A stretch of DNA of 64,000 nucleotides from Nemertoderma westbladi (GCA_032718475.1 JAUCBJ010006781.1:94371-158370); one strand, 5' to 3'; shown: positions 22,079 through 34,804, numbered from the stretch's first letter. A program made the numbers and translations. Notes: generated from the sequence alone by a model not told the origin.

Positions 22079-25000
22079 ACCTGTAACAATTACCAAAATA
22101 GTTACCATGTGTGTCGTACCTGTAATAAATACCAAAATAATTACCATGTGTGTCGTACCTGTAACAATTATCAAAATAGTTACCATGTGTGTCGTACCTG
22201 TAACAATTACCAAAATAGTTACCATGTGTGTCGTACCTGTAATAAATACCAAAATAGTTACCATGTGTGTCGTACCTGTAATAAATACCAAAATAATTAC
22301 CATGTGTGTCGTACCTGTAACAATTACCAAAATAGTTACCATGTGTGTCGTACCTGTAATAATTACCAAAATAATTACCATGTGTGTCGTACCTGTAACA
22401 ATTACCAAAATAGTTACCATGTGTGTCGTACCTGTAATAAATACCAAAATAGTTACCATGTGTGACGTACCTGTAATAAATACCAAAATAATTACCATGT
22501 GTGTCGTACCTGTAACAATTACCAAAATAGTTATCATGTGTGTCGTACCTGTAATAATTACCAAAATAGTTACCATGTGTGTCGAACCTGTAACAATTAC
22601 CAAAATAGTTACCATGTGTGTCGTACCTGTAATAATTACCAAAATAGTTACCATGTGTGTCGTACCTGTAATAATTACCAAAATAGTTACCATGTGTGTC
22701 GTACCTGTAACAATTACCAAAATAGTTACCATGTGTGTCGTACCTGTAACAATTACCAAAATAGTTACCATGTGTGTCGTACCTGTAATAATTACCAAAA
22801 TAGTTACCATGTGTGTCGTACCTGTAACAATTACCAAAATAGTTACCATGTGTGTCGTACCTGTAATAATTACCAAAATAGTTACCATGTGTGTCGTACC
22901 TGTAATAATTACCAAAATAGTTACCATGTGTGTCGTACCTGTAATAATTACCAAAATAGTTACCATGTGTGTCGTACCTGTAATAAATACCAAAATAATT
23001 ACCATGTGTGTCGTACCTGTAACAATTACCAAAATAGTTATCATGTGTGTCGTACCTGTAATAATTACCAAAATAGTTACCATGTGTGTCGAACCTGTAA
23101 CAATTACCAAAATAGTTACCATGTGTGTCGTACCTGTAATAATTACCAAAATAGTTACCATGTGTGTCGTACCTGTAATAATTACCAAAATAGTTACCAT
23201 GTGTGTCGTACCTGTAACAATTACCAAAATAGTTACCATGTGTGTCGTACCTGTAATAATTACCAAAATAGTTACCATGTGTGTCGTACCTGTAATAAAT
23301 ACCAAAATAATTACCATGTGTGTCGTACCTGTAACAATTACCAAAATAGTTACCATGTGTGTCGTACCTGTAATAATTACCAAAATAATTACCATGTGTG
23401 TCGTACCTGTAACAATTACCAAAATAGTTACCATGTGTGTCGTACCTGTAATAATTACCAAAATAGTTACCATGTGTGTCGTACCTGTAACAATTACCAA
23501 AATAGTTACCATGTGTGTCGTACCTGTAATAATTACCAAAATAGTTACCATGTGTGTCGTACCTGTAATAATTACCAAAATAGTTACCATGTGTGTCGTA
23601 CCTGTAACAATTACCAAAATAGTTACCATGTGTGTCGTACCTGTAATAATTACCAAAATAGTTACCATGTGTGTCGTACCTGTAATAATTACCAAAATAA
23701 TTACCATGTGTGTCGTACCTGTAACAATTACCAAAATAGTTACCATGTGTGTCGTACCTGTAATAATTACCAAAATAGTTACCATGTGTGTCGTACCTGT
23801 AACAATTACCAAAATAGTTACCATGTGTGTCGTACCTGTAATAATTACCAAAATAGTTACCATGTGTGTCGTACCTGTAATAAATACCAAAATAATTACC
23901 ATGTGTGTCGTACCTGTAACAATTACCAAAATAGTTACCATGTGTGTCGTACCTGTAATAATTACCAAAATAGTTACCATGTGTGTCGTACCTGTAATAA
24001 ATACCAAAATAATTACCATGTGTGTCGTACCTGTAACAATTACCAAAATAGTTACCATGTGTGTCGTACCTGTAATAATTACCAAAATAATTACCATGTG
24101 TGTCGTACCTGTAATAATTACCAAAATAGTTACCATGTGTGTCGTACCTGTAATAATTACCAAAATAGTTACCATGTGTGTCGTACCTGTAACAATTACC
24201 AAAATAGTTACCATGTGTGTCGTACCTGTAATAATTACCAAAATAGTTACCATGTGTGTCGTACCTGTAATAAATACCAAAATAATTACCATGTGTGTCG
24301 TACCTGTAACAATTACCAAAATAGTTACCATGTGTGTCGTACCTGTAATAATTACCAAAATAATTACCATGTGTGTCGTACCTGTAACAATTACCAAAAT
24401 AGTTACCATGTGTGTCGTACCTGTAACAATTACCAAAATAGTTACCATGTGTGTCGTACCTGTAATAATTACCAAAATAGTTACCATGTGTGTCGTACCT
24501 GTAACAATTACCAAAATAGTTACCATGTGTGTCGTACCTGTAACAATTACCAAAATAGTTACCATGTGTGTCGTACCTGTAATAATTACCAAAATAGTTA
24601 CCATGTGTGTCGTACCTGTAATAAATACCAAAATAATTACCATGTGTGTCGTACCTGTAACAATTACCAAAATAGTTACCATGTGTGTCGTACCTGTAAT
24701 AATTACCAAAATAATTACCATGTGTGTCGTACCTGTAACAATTACCAAAATAGTTACCATGTGTGTCGTACCTGTAATAATTACCAAAATAGTTACCATG
24801 TGTGTTGTACCAGTAACAATTACCAAAATAGTTACCATGTGTGTCGTACCTGTAACAATTACCAAAATAGTTACCCTGTGTGTCGTACCTGTAATAATTA
24901 CCAAAATAATTACCATGTGTGTTGTACCAGTAACAATTACCAAAATAGTTACCATGTGTGACGTACCTGTAATAATTACCAAAATAGTTACATGTATGTC

Positions 25001-27675
25001 GTACCTGTAATAAATACCAAAATAGTTACATGTGTGTCGTACCTGTAATAATTACCAAAATAATTACCATGTGTGTCGTACCTGTAACAATTACCAAAAT
25101 AGTTACCATGTGTGTCGTACCTGTAACAATTACCAAAATAGTTACCATGTGTGTCGTACCTGTAATAATTACCAAAATAGTTAACATGTGTGTCGTACCT
25201 GTAACAATTACCAAAATAGTTACCATGTGTGTCGTACCTGTAACAATTACCAAAATAGTTACCATGTGTGTCGTACCTGTAACAATTACCAAAATAGTTA
25301 CCATGTGTGTCGTACCTGTAACAATTACCAAAATAGTTACCATGTGTGTCGTACCTGTAACAATTACCAAAATAATTACCATGTGTGTCGTACCTGTAAC
25401 AATTACCAAAATAGTTACCATGTGTGTCGTACCTGTAACAATTACCAAAATAGTTACCATGTGTGTCGTACCTGTAATAATTACCAAAATAGTTACCATG
25501 TGTGTTGTACCAGTAACAATTACCAAAATAGTTACCATGTGTGTCGTACCTGTAACAATTACCAAAATAGTTACCCTGTGTGTCGTACCTGTAATAATTA
25601 CCAAAATAGTTACATGTATGTCGTACCTGTAATAATTACCAAAATAGTTACCATGTGTGTTGTACCAGTAACAATTACCAAAATAGTTACCATGTGTGTC
25701 GTACCTGTAATAATTACCAAAATAGTTACCATGTGTGTTGTACCAGTAACAATTACCAAAATAGTTACATGTGTGACGTACCTGTAACAATTACCAAAAT
25801 AGTTACCCTGTGTGTCGTACCTGTAATAATTACCAAAATAATTACCATCTGTGTCGTACCTGTAACAATTACCAAAATAGTTACCATGTGTGTCGTACCT
25901 GTAATAATTACCAAAATAATTACCATGTGTGTCGTACCTGTAACAATTACCAAAATAGTTACCATGTGTGTCGTACCTGTAATAATTACCAAAATAGTTA
26001 CCATGTGTGTTGTACCAGTAACAATTACCAAAATAGTTACCATGTGTGTCGTACCTGTAACAATTACCAAAATAATTACCATGTGTGTCGTACCTGTAAC
26101 AATTACCAAAATAGTTACATGTGTGTCGTACCTGTAATAATTACCAAAATAATTACCATGTGTGTCGTACCTGTAACAATTACCAAAATAGTTACCATGT
26201 GTGTCGTACCTGTAACAATTACCAAAATAGTTACCCTGTGTGTCGTACCTGTAATAATTACCAAAATAATTACCATGTGTGTCGTACCTGTAACAATTAC
26301 CAAAATAATTACCATGTGTGTCGTACCTGTAACAATTACCAAAATAGTTACCATGTGTGTCGTACCTGTAACAATTACCAAAATAGTTACCCTGTGTGTC
26401 GTACCTGTAATAATTACCAAAATAATTACCATGTGTGTCGTACCTGTAACAATTACCAAAATAATTACCATGTGTGTCGTACCTGTAACAATTACCAAAA
26501 TAGTTACATGTGTGTCGTACCTGTAATAATTACCAAAATAGTTACCATGTGTGTCGTACCTGTAATAATTACCAAAATAGTTACCATGTGTGTCGTACCT
26601 GTAATAATTACCAAAATAATTACCATGTGTGTCGTACCTGTAACAATTACCAAAATAGTTACCATGTGTGTCGTACCTGTAACAATTACCAAAATAGTTA
26701 CCCTGTGTGTCGTACCTGTAATAATTACCAAAATAATTACCATGTGTGTCGTACCTGTAATAATTACCAAAATAGTTACCATGTGTGTCGTACCTGTAAT
26801 AATTACCAAAATAGTTACCATGTGTGTCGTACCTGTAATAATTACCAAAATAGTTACCATGTGTGTCGTACCTGTAATAATTACCAAAATAGTTACCATG
26901 TGTGTCGTACCTGTAATAATTACCAAAATAATTACCATGTGTGTCGTACCTGTAATAATTACCAAAATAATTACCATGTGTGTCGTACCTGTAATAATTA
27001 CCAAAATAGTTACCCTGTGTGTCGTACCTGTAATAATTACCAAAATAATTACCATGTGTGTCGTACCTGTAACAATTACCAAAATAATTACCATGTGTGT
27101 CGTACCTGTAACAATTACCAAAATAGTTACCATGTGTGTCGTACCTGTAACAATTACCAAAATAGTTACCCTGTGTGTCGTACCTGTAATAATTACCAAA
27201 ATAATTACCATGTGTGTCGTACCTGTAACAATTACCAAAATAATTACCATGTGTGTCGTACCTGTAACAATTACCAAAATAGTTACATGTGTGTCGTACC
27301 TGTAACAATTACCAAAATAGTTACCCTGTGTGTCGTACCTGTAATAATTACCAAAATAATTACCATGTGTGTCGTACCTGTAATAATTACCAAAATAGTT
27401 ACCATGTGTGTCGTACCTGTAATAATTACCAAAATAGTTACCATGTGTGTCGTACCTGTAATAATTACCAAAATAGTTACCATGTGTGTCGTACCTGTAA
27501 TAATTACCAAAATAGTTACCATGTGTGTCGTACCTGTAATAATTACCAAAATAATTACCATGTGTGTCGTACCTGTAATAATTACCAAAATAATTACCAT
27601 GTGTGTCGTACCTGTAATAATTACCAAAATAGTTACCCTGTGTGTCGTACCTGTAATAATTACCAAAATAGTTAA
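22079..27675. repeat. 39-bp minisatellite derived from the UCP exon acceptor, right block
   Basis: About 143 units continue the left block in the same phase and orientation. Higher-order runs are visible: series of three to six units with the same variants recur, for example the block with cgaacctg (tcgaacctg) near 22583 and near 23090. It ends at about 27675, roughly 85 bases from the 5' splice site of the intron. Confidence 0.96.
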
Positions 27676-27760
27676 TATTCATATTGTGTGGCGGACTTTT
27701 TGTACATGTATCAAAATAATTACAGAATGTCGCCGGATTATATTCTGGAACTTTACTAAC

Positions 27761-27964
27761 CCTTCCACAAGCCTCTTCGTATACCTTCGTCTCGAGCTAT
27801 TGAGGAATAGGCCTGCCAGGTTTTACGGTACCGTCTAGGCTGTCCAGGCACAAAAGCCTGAAACCGAACTTTAACAACGTCAGTTGGCTGAGCGAATAGG
27901 ACAGCTGAAGAGCCGGTAGTGACGCCGGCTAGAATGCGGATAAGTATGTCGACGTTCTTCAATT
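27761..27964 (-). CDS. UCP: Mitochondrial uncoupling protein, exon with second carrier signature
   Basis: The exon is 204 nt. The acceptor is ttttttctag, then AA TTG; the preceding exon ends in G, giving GAA (Glu). The donor is AAGG|gttagt. The product reads [13 protein letters not shown], then [13 protein letters not shown] (second PX[DE]XX[KR] signature), then [18 protein letters not shown] and RGLWKG. It matches UCP2 order and spacing, including the [13 protein letters not shown] block. The 8.4-kb intron that follows (27760-19384) is almost entirely the 39-bp array plus one LINE fragment. Confidence 0.95.
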
Positions 27965-28480
27965 CTAGAAAAAATTTTATGATAATAAAATCACTTTATG
28001 ACATTGCAGTAAAAAAGTTACACTTTATACAAAACTTTGGGAATTATATAATATTGTATCATGTAATGCATGCGTTAAGTCTTTAGATAATGATATTAGC
28101 TTCAATCTCAGTGTTACTTAATAATTATTACATATAATAAACCATGTGAAATCTGTAGTTATGTATTAAATAGTTTATAAGATACTACGTGAAGATAATT
28201 AATTCAGTTAAAACTGAATTCGCCACCTAGTGAGCACATTAGGCATAAACTATCAATCATCACTATCAATAGATAGATATGCTTACAGTGTACACGAGAT
28301 GGCGCACTTAAATGATATTTAAATATAAAATGATGGTTCCATGACTTCTTGGTAATAGGTACTACAAACTGATTGGCTACTGCAAACTAGGTTCGTTTCA
28401 ATACAAATTTGATTGGTTGAAATAAATTGCTGGTAAAAGTTTAGTTTTATCGATCATAATAATTATTACTTACGAAAAAA

Positions 28481-28545
28481 GCCCATATCATGGCCCATGT
28501 GAAGTCAAGTGAAGAAATCCTGGTATTCTTCACATGGGCGCATAT
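28481..28545. repeat. Short hairpin in a UCP intron-flanking region
   Basis: gcccatgtgaag (28491-28502) and its complement cttcacatgggc (about 28528-28539) form a 12-bp stem. It lies inside the 796-nt intron between the two upstream UCP exons and is possibly a small MITE remnant. Confidence 0.45.
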
Positions 28546-28760
28546 CATAGCATGTTGTAATTTTTATCTTTAGATTTTTTAATTGTATGTATATTTAGTA
28601 TCTGCATGTCTCTGCATGTCTCTTCATCTGTCCGTATATGCCCTGTCCAACGTTTAAACTCAAAAATATGTAGGTTATTTATAGTTATTGAATTAGGGTA
28701 ATTAAATTAGTAATTTATAGAGTAAAAACAATCACAATAATTCGATTACATCTGTATTAC

Positions 28761-28888
28761 CTTTATTATTATTCAATTGGGTTAACTTGGTTGTGTAGAT
28801 TTCCTTAACTCGGTCATATAAACCAATTCGTATCGAGGCGAAACACATTTGTCGATGGAGCCCAGCTATTAAACCGTTATACATTCCT
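28761..28888 (-). CDS. UCP: Mitochondrial uncoupling protein, short upstream exon
   Basis: A 128-nt exon that is easy to miss because of its size. The acceptor is atatgttacag, then A GGA ATG; the donor is AAAG|gtaata. It encodes [20 protein letters not shown], then [10 protein letters not shown] and a Thr/Asn-rich linker. This matches the UCP stretch [20 protein letters not shown] followed by GLYDSVKQFY. It ends with one base that joins AA of the next exon as Glu, so phases agree. The exons coding for the first carrier repeat (containing PLDTAKVRLQ in known UCPs) were not found in the window and should lie further right or outside it. Confidence 0.92.
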
Positions 28889-29360
28889 CTGTAACATATA
28901 AATCATTATGTGGCTTAGACTGCATCAATCAACACGGGAGATTCGAAACTATTTTAGGTGTCTAGCAGCGGAAGCTATCCACATTGACTAATATCTCAAG
29001 AAGATCCACCCTAATCTCTCAAGAAGATCCCCCAATTAACTTAAATTAGTCTTAAATAAAATTTGAACACAAGTAAGCTGAATCTTTGCAATTATCAGCT
29101 GATTAGCGCCAAAAATTAAACTGTAGCCTTGAAACATTTGTTATAGAATCTCGATTATTATTTTTGGTTTGAATAAATTTGCCACTGTGACCAGCTCCTT
29201 TCCCTTAATTGGTTAGGAACATGGTTAATTCGCCGAGATAGGATTTGAATCAATCTGAAATGCTCGAGGCCCCCCAGAGGGGCCATCCTAGAGGAGCCAT
29301 TGCCCCTTCCTAGAGGAGGCCTGTGGGTGGTAATGGAGGACTGCTTTATTATATATTAAA
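28889..29360. other. Noncoding sequence upstream of the UCP exon
   Basis: I see no open frame or recognisable repeat apart from short local duplications (tctcaagaagatccaccc / tctcaagaagatccccc, and gaggccccccagaggggcc). It is presumably UCP intron. Confidence 0.5.
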
Positions 29361-29916
29361 GATATCGGTAATGGTGAAAAATATCGAGACTTGAAAAATA
29401 TCGAGAGTAAAAATATCGAGAGTAAAAATATCGAGAGTAAAAATAACGCGAGATGAAAAATATCGAAAATAACGAGTGTTGAAAAATATCGAGTGTTGAA
29501 AAATATCGAGAGTAAAAATAACGAGTGTTGAAAAATATCGAGAGTAAAAATATTGCATTTTGCTTGAGCATTTTATTTAGAATTATGGGATAATATTGCA
29601 GTGCATGGGTTACAACAGTGAATGGCATTAATACACCTTGGGTACCCATTCACCAGATTTATTATACTAGCTAGTTTTTGCTATTTTTATAATAAATATT
29701 ATGGAAGAAGTTCTAGCATCAATTTTGATAAATATTTTTGTTCTAGAACATTTTTAGGAAAAAAAATTATTATACAATCCTTATTTTAAAAAATTGTTAC
29801 TCTCGATATTTTTCAACTCTCGATAATTTTACTCTCGATATTTTTACTCTCGATATTTTTACTCTCGATATTTTTACTCTCGATATTTTTACTCTCGATA
29901 TTTTTACTCTCGAAAT
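29361..29916. repeat. Foldback element of 15-bp repeats
   Basis: The left arm (about 29361-29552) repeats aaaatatcgagagta. The right arm (29800-29916) repeats the complement tctcgatatttttac, six or seven times. The two arms flank about 240 bp of unrelated AT-rich sequence. Arrays in opposite orientation around a spacer form a foldback or MITE-like structure. Confidence 0.75.
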
Positions 29917-30221
29917 AACCAAGATATTTGGAGAAAATAAAAAAAATTATAAGAAAATATATTATATCTCTCCTTTCTTTATGGATTATCATATTTCATT
30001 CAGATAATGGCGTGATAATGAAAACCTAATAATTCTTCAATTATTTACCCCGAGACAAAATCTCTCATCATTAATAAGTTCTACAGTAGATGGCGTGTCC
30101 CCTGATGTGTCCCCTTTAAATTGGTTTTGCGTGTTTGAGTATTTGGAGCTCATCCACCCGATTATTCTGGACATGTACTGGACAAAGATAGTCAGTCCCT
30201 CAAGAAATTAAATCAAATAAG

Positions 30222-30415
30222 TTGGTCTCAGCCCGAAAGAAGTCGCGCCTCCGCTTTGCAGGACATTGCTTTCGCCGTGAGGACCAGCCAGTGCATAATC
30301 TTGTGCTTTGGCGGCCTCATGGAGTGAATAAGCATGGTGGACAGCCCATGACTTTCTTGAGACGCATCTTAAAGGACACTGGCCTTAAAGATGCGGATGA
30401 TCTAGCAAATGTCAT
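30222..30415 (+). pseudogene. LINE reverse transcriptase C-terminal fragment
   Basis: The plus strand encodes RLRFAGHCFRREDQPVHNLV, then LVLWRPHG, KHGGQPMTFLRRIL, DTGLKDADDLANV. This is the extreme C-terminus of a non-LTR retrotransposon polyprotein. Two related copies lie at about 49785-50036 and 51706-51965. It is truncated at both ends. Confidence 0.7.
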
Positions 30416-30670
30416 TATAACTTTTTGTTGGGCACAGCTTTTGCAAAGTCGAGGGACATGACGTCCAGGTGGGATCGAACTGGCGACCGGTATATTTAAT
30501 AATTTATAATTGGTTGGATGGGTGAATGCGTGCGTGGTTTTTATGTTATTATAACTTTTTGTTGGGCACAGCTTTTGCAAAGTAAAGGTGGAATCGAACT
30601 GGTGATCTCCGGGTTGAGCACAGTGGTAGCATATGATGGTATGACAGATGGGAGGACATGAGGACGTCAA
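30416..30670 (-). mobile_element. tRNA-derived SINE-like repeats (two copies)
   Basis: The sequence aactttttgttgggcacagc, continuing ttttgcaaag, occurs at about 30418 and again at about 30549. Read on the minus strand each copy carries a pol III B-box-like motif (agttcgatccc, agttcgattcc), and the second is preceded by tRNA-like sequence (accactgtgctcaacccgga). A third, partial copy lies at about 47990-48022. Together they look like a tRNA-related SINE with a conserved 3' part. Confidence 0.5.
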
Positions 30671-31960
30671 TAATTGCGGACATACAAGGTATCAGATAGT
30701 TTAGTGTAATTTATATATAATAAAACAGATTATTTAATGAAATAATTTAGAATTACATAAACAGTTCTAATAATATCTCCCCGTATTATCAATTACCATA
30801 ACTTTTATTCTTAGTCCGTATTAAAATGTTTAAAAATGGATATATTTAAAACTTAATATTTCTTTGTGTTTCTCTAAAAATCGATAAGTTATTCACACAG
30901 CCGGTGGCTACCTCAACACCATGCATATAGTGTCGTAATTCGAATCCAAATATATAACACAATATGAAATTCGTCATAAAATAGCTGAGATATACGGGCG
31001 TTCAAAAGTGGCATGGTTCTACATCTGCGCGAGGCTATTTTAATAAATGCACCATATTCTGGCACCTTTTTTTATACAATACAATCCAATACCTCTCTAA
31101 TCTAACTTAATTGAACTGTTATTTGTTATTTTGTACGGATATTTTGTATGAGTGACTATTATTTCGTCTGTTATAACACGTCCGAGGACGACATAATAGC
31201 TTTACGAGTAAAATAAAAATTTTGGCTCACCCAGTACAGTAAAGAGGAGGTGGGTGAATCTATCTCTGTTTCAAATTTCACGTAATTTAATAAGGATTTC
31301 TTGAAAAAAATTGGCCTGCAGTTGAATTGGCCTGCTGTCATTGAATTATGACACTATATTCCTTGGCATGGTGAATAGGATAAAAACAGATAAAAACAAT
31401 AAATATTATTTCACAAAATTACTTGTATTTAACAGATTTATATCTATCTGGAATATTTATAGAAATCTGGGTCACCAAAAAAAGCTTAATTTGGTTTACT
31501 TGTAATAAATAGTTACAATATACAAAATTAAAATTATTATCAAATATTCATAATCGAATCAACAGTAAACAACAAAAATATATAATGACAAAAGTCAATA
31601 AAATAAAATAAAATCATATTACCACAATCACGAAAACTGTTACTTTAACTGTAAAACCTTATTACTCTCATGACATTTAAGTGTCACATCAATGTACAGC
31701 AGTACCGTACCGGTAGGCCTATGTCATTACTTCTGAGTCTCTAGCGGATCCCCAATTAAATGTCTTAACTTTTCAATTTCGTAAAAGATAGACTTCATGA
31801 TTCTCTACATGCCACCAAAATTTCAGCTCAGGAAAATGAGGCCTTCCCGAGAAATTTAACATTTTCTAAAAACCACATAATCTGTCGTAGCTGACGTCAG
31901 ACTGCATGATTTTTCACCAAACTTTACAAACTTTCTAAACTTTCTCTCTACTACTTACCT
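30671..31960. other. AT-rich sequence without supported features
   Basis: No convincing coding region, RNA gene or tandem repeat was recognised here; it may be intron of UCP or intergenic. Confidence 0.5.
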
Positions 31961-32089
31961 ACTAAGTTTGGTTCAATTCCGAACGAGCGATGCCGAGAAA
32001 TTCGCGTTCAAACATTTACCAGACAGACGGACGGACAGACAGACAGACGGACATGCCCCATTTGCCCTATATGAACCGTATGCAAAGGC

Positions 32090-32793
32090 TCGCCGACTAC
32101 GTGTCTCGCCCCACAAATCTAATGTTGAATGTAAAGTTGGAAAGAGTCTTTTAAATCACTTATTTAACGCAGATGACCTGTGTTTACTGTCGCCGAGTAT
32201 TTTTGGGTTACGAGCACTAGTCAAGATATGTGAGCGTTACGGCGCTAAATTTGATATTTTGTTCAATCAACTCAAATCACACTGTTTGTATTTTTTATTA
32301 TTAGTAAAGTGACATGCCGACTTCAGGGCGTTTGTATACATCATGACATTTGTATTTTTTGCCTTATCGTTTTCACCGTGCAGGCGACATCTATCTCAAT
32401 GGAAAACCGTTAGACTGTGTTAAGCAGGTATCATACTTGGGACACATTTTAAGCTGTGACCTTTCTGATGAAGCAGACATGAATAAAATTAAATCTTCTT
32501 TATTTTGTCGAGGTAATTTGTTTGTTAGAAATTTCTCTCGGTGTTCTCTTGGTGTTAAATTATGTTTGTTCAAAACTTATTGCTACAGTTTATATTGCTG
32601 CTCTTTGTGGTCAATTTTCCGTGTACAAACTTTGCGACAAGTGAAAGTAGCCTATAACATGTGTTTTCGTCTGTTGTTTAAATACACCCGTAGTGACGAT
32701 GCAGACACAATTTTTGTTAATAATAGAGTAAATAACTTTAAGGCCATTATGCGCAAAGTTATATTTTCCTTGTTAAACAGAGTAAATACGTAA
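32090..32793 (+). pseudogene. Decayed non-LTR reverse transcriptase fragment
   Basis: The first part (to about 32310) contains LLNHLFNADDLCLLSPSIFG, then KICERYGAKFDI; this is the polymerase C-box (usual YADD, here NADD) and what follows it. A second frame from about 32380 contains YLNGKPLDCVKQVSYLGHIL, the post-catalytic YLG region, and a thumb-like stretch to RLLFKYTRSDDAD. The two parts are in different frames, and the first catalytic residue position is changed (Y to N), so the copy is dead. Upstream is a cagacagacggac simple repeat (about 32021-32052). Confidence 0.75.
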
Positions 32794-32898
32794 ATAGTAA
32801 ATTACCTGAAGTATATTCAGGTAATACGCTAAACGGTGCTGTTATAACAAATTTTTCAGTGAACTCTGTTCTGATTGATCGGTGGCACAAGGCTACTG

Positions 32899-34804
32899 CC
32901 GGCCCTACTGCGCTCCATTAGATCTATTCTCGCGTCCTGAGCCGAGCCAACACGCCCTACTGAGCTCCATTAGATCTATTTTCGAGCACAGAACCGAGCC
33001 AACACGCCCTATTGCGCTCCATTAGATCTATTCTCGCATCCTGAGCCGACCCAACACGCCCTACTGCGCTCCATTAGATCTATTCTCGCGTCCTGAGCCG
33101 AGCCAACACGCCCTACTGAGCTCCATTAGATCTATTTTCGAGCACAGAACCGAGACAACACGCCCTATTGCGCTCCATTAGATCTATTCTCGCATCCTGA
33201 GCCGACCCAACACGCCCTACTGCGCTCCATTAGATCTATTCTCGCGTCCTGAGCCGAGCCAACACGCCCTACTGAGCTCCATTAGATCTATTTTCGAGCA
33301 CAGAACCGAGACAACACGCCCTATTGCGCTCCATTAGATCTATTCTCGCATCCTGAGCCGACCCAACACGCCCTACTGTGCTCCATTAGATCTATTCTCG
33401 CGTCCTGAGCCGAGCCAACACGCCCTACTGAGCTCCATTAGATCTATTTTCGAGCACAGAACCGAGCCAACACGCCCTATTGCGCTCCATTAGATCTATT
33501 CTCGCGTCCTGAGCCGATCCAACATACCCTACTGCGCTCCATTAGATCTATTCTCGCATCCTAAGCCGACCCAACACGCCCTACTGCGCTCCATTAGATC
33601 TATTCTCGCGTCCTGAGCCGACCCAACACGCCCTACTGCGCTCCATTAGATCTATTCTCGCATCCTGAGCCGATCCAACATACCCTACTGCGCTCCATTA
33701 GATCTATTCTCGCATCCTGAGCCGATCCAACACGCCCTACTGCACTCCATTAGATCTATTCTCGCGTCCTGAGCCGATCCAACATACCCTACTGCGCTCC
33801 ATTAGATCTATTCTCGCATCCTGAGCCGATCCAACATACCCTACTGCGCTCCATTAGATCTATACTCGCATCCTGAGCCGACCCCACACGCCCTACTGCG
33901 CTCCATTAGATCTATTCTCGCATCCTGAGCCGAGCCAACACGCCCTACTGCGCTCCATTAGATATATTTTCGAGCACAGAACCGAGCCAACACGCCCTAT
34001 TGCGCTCCATTAGATCTATTCTCGCGTCCTGAGCCGATCCAACATACCCTACTGCGCTCCATTAGATCTATTCTCGCATCCTGAACCGAGCCAACACGCC
34101 CTACTGCGCTCCATTAGATCTATTTTCGAGCACAGAACCGAGCCAACACGCCCTATTGCGCTCCATTAGATCTATTCTCGCGTCCTGAGCCGAGCCAACA
34201 CGCCCTATTGCGCTCCATTAGATCTATTCTCGCATCCTGAGCCGACCCCACACGCCCTGCTGCGCTCCATTAGATCTATTCTCGCGTCCTGAGTCGAGCC
34301 AACACGCCATACTGCGCTCCATTAGATATATTTTCGAGCACAGAACCGAGCCAACACGCCCTATTGCGCTCCATTAGATCTATTCTCGCATCCTGAGCCG
34401 ACCCAACACGCCCTACTGCGCTCCATTAGATCTATTCTCGCGTCCTGAGTCGAGCCAACACGCCATACTGCGCTCCATTAGATCTATACTCGCATCCTGA
34501 GCCGACCCCACACGCCCTACTGCGCTCGATTAGATCTATTCTCGCATCCTGAGCCGACCCAACACGCCCTACTGCGCTCCATTAGATCTATTCTCGCGTC
34601 CTGAGCCGATCCAACATACCCTACTGCGCTCCATTAGATCTATTCTCGCATCCTGAGCCGACCCAACACGCCCTATTGCGCTCCATTAGATCTATTCTCG
34701 CGTCCTGAGCCGAGCCAACACGCCCTACTGCGCTCCATTAGATCTATTCTCGCATCCTGAGCCGACCCAACACGCCCTACTGAGATCCATTATATCTATT
34801 CTCG
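32899..34804. repeat. 52-bp tandem array with a three-unit (156-bp) higher-order period
   Basis: There are about 36 units, each containing ctccattagatctattctcg and cgccctactg. In the left part three variants alternate regularly: cgcgtcctgagccgagcc, cgagcacagaaccgag and cgcatcctgagccgaccc, giving a 156-bp period that decays to the right. The array starts 106 bp after the LINE fragment and codes for nothing evident. Confidence 0.95.

Noticed and set aside
13024-27675. CRISPR-like regular repeats
   Set aside because: Units are contiguous with no unique spacers, in an intron-bearing animal genome; they are minisatellites.
19265-27838. Frames of up to about 990 codons on both strands
   Set aside because: They are translations of the 39-bp array, whose unit is a multiple of 3 and lacks stops.
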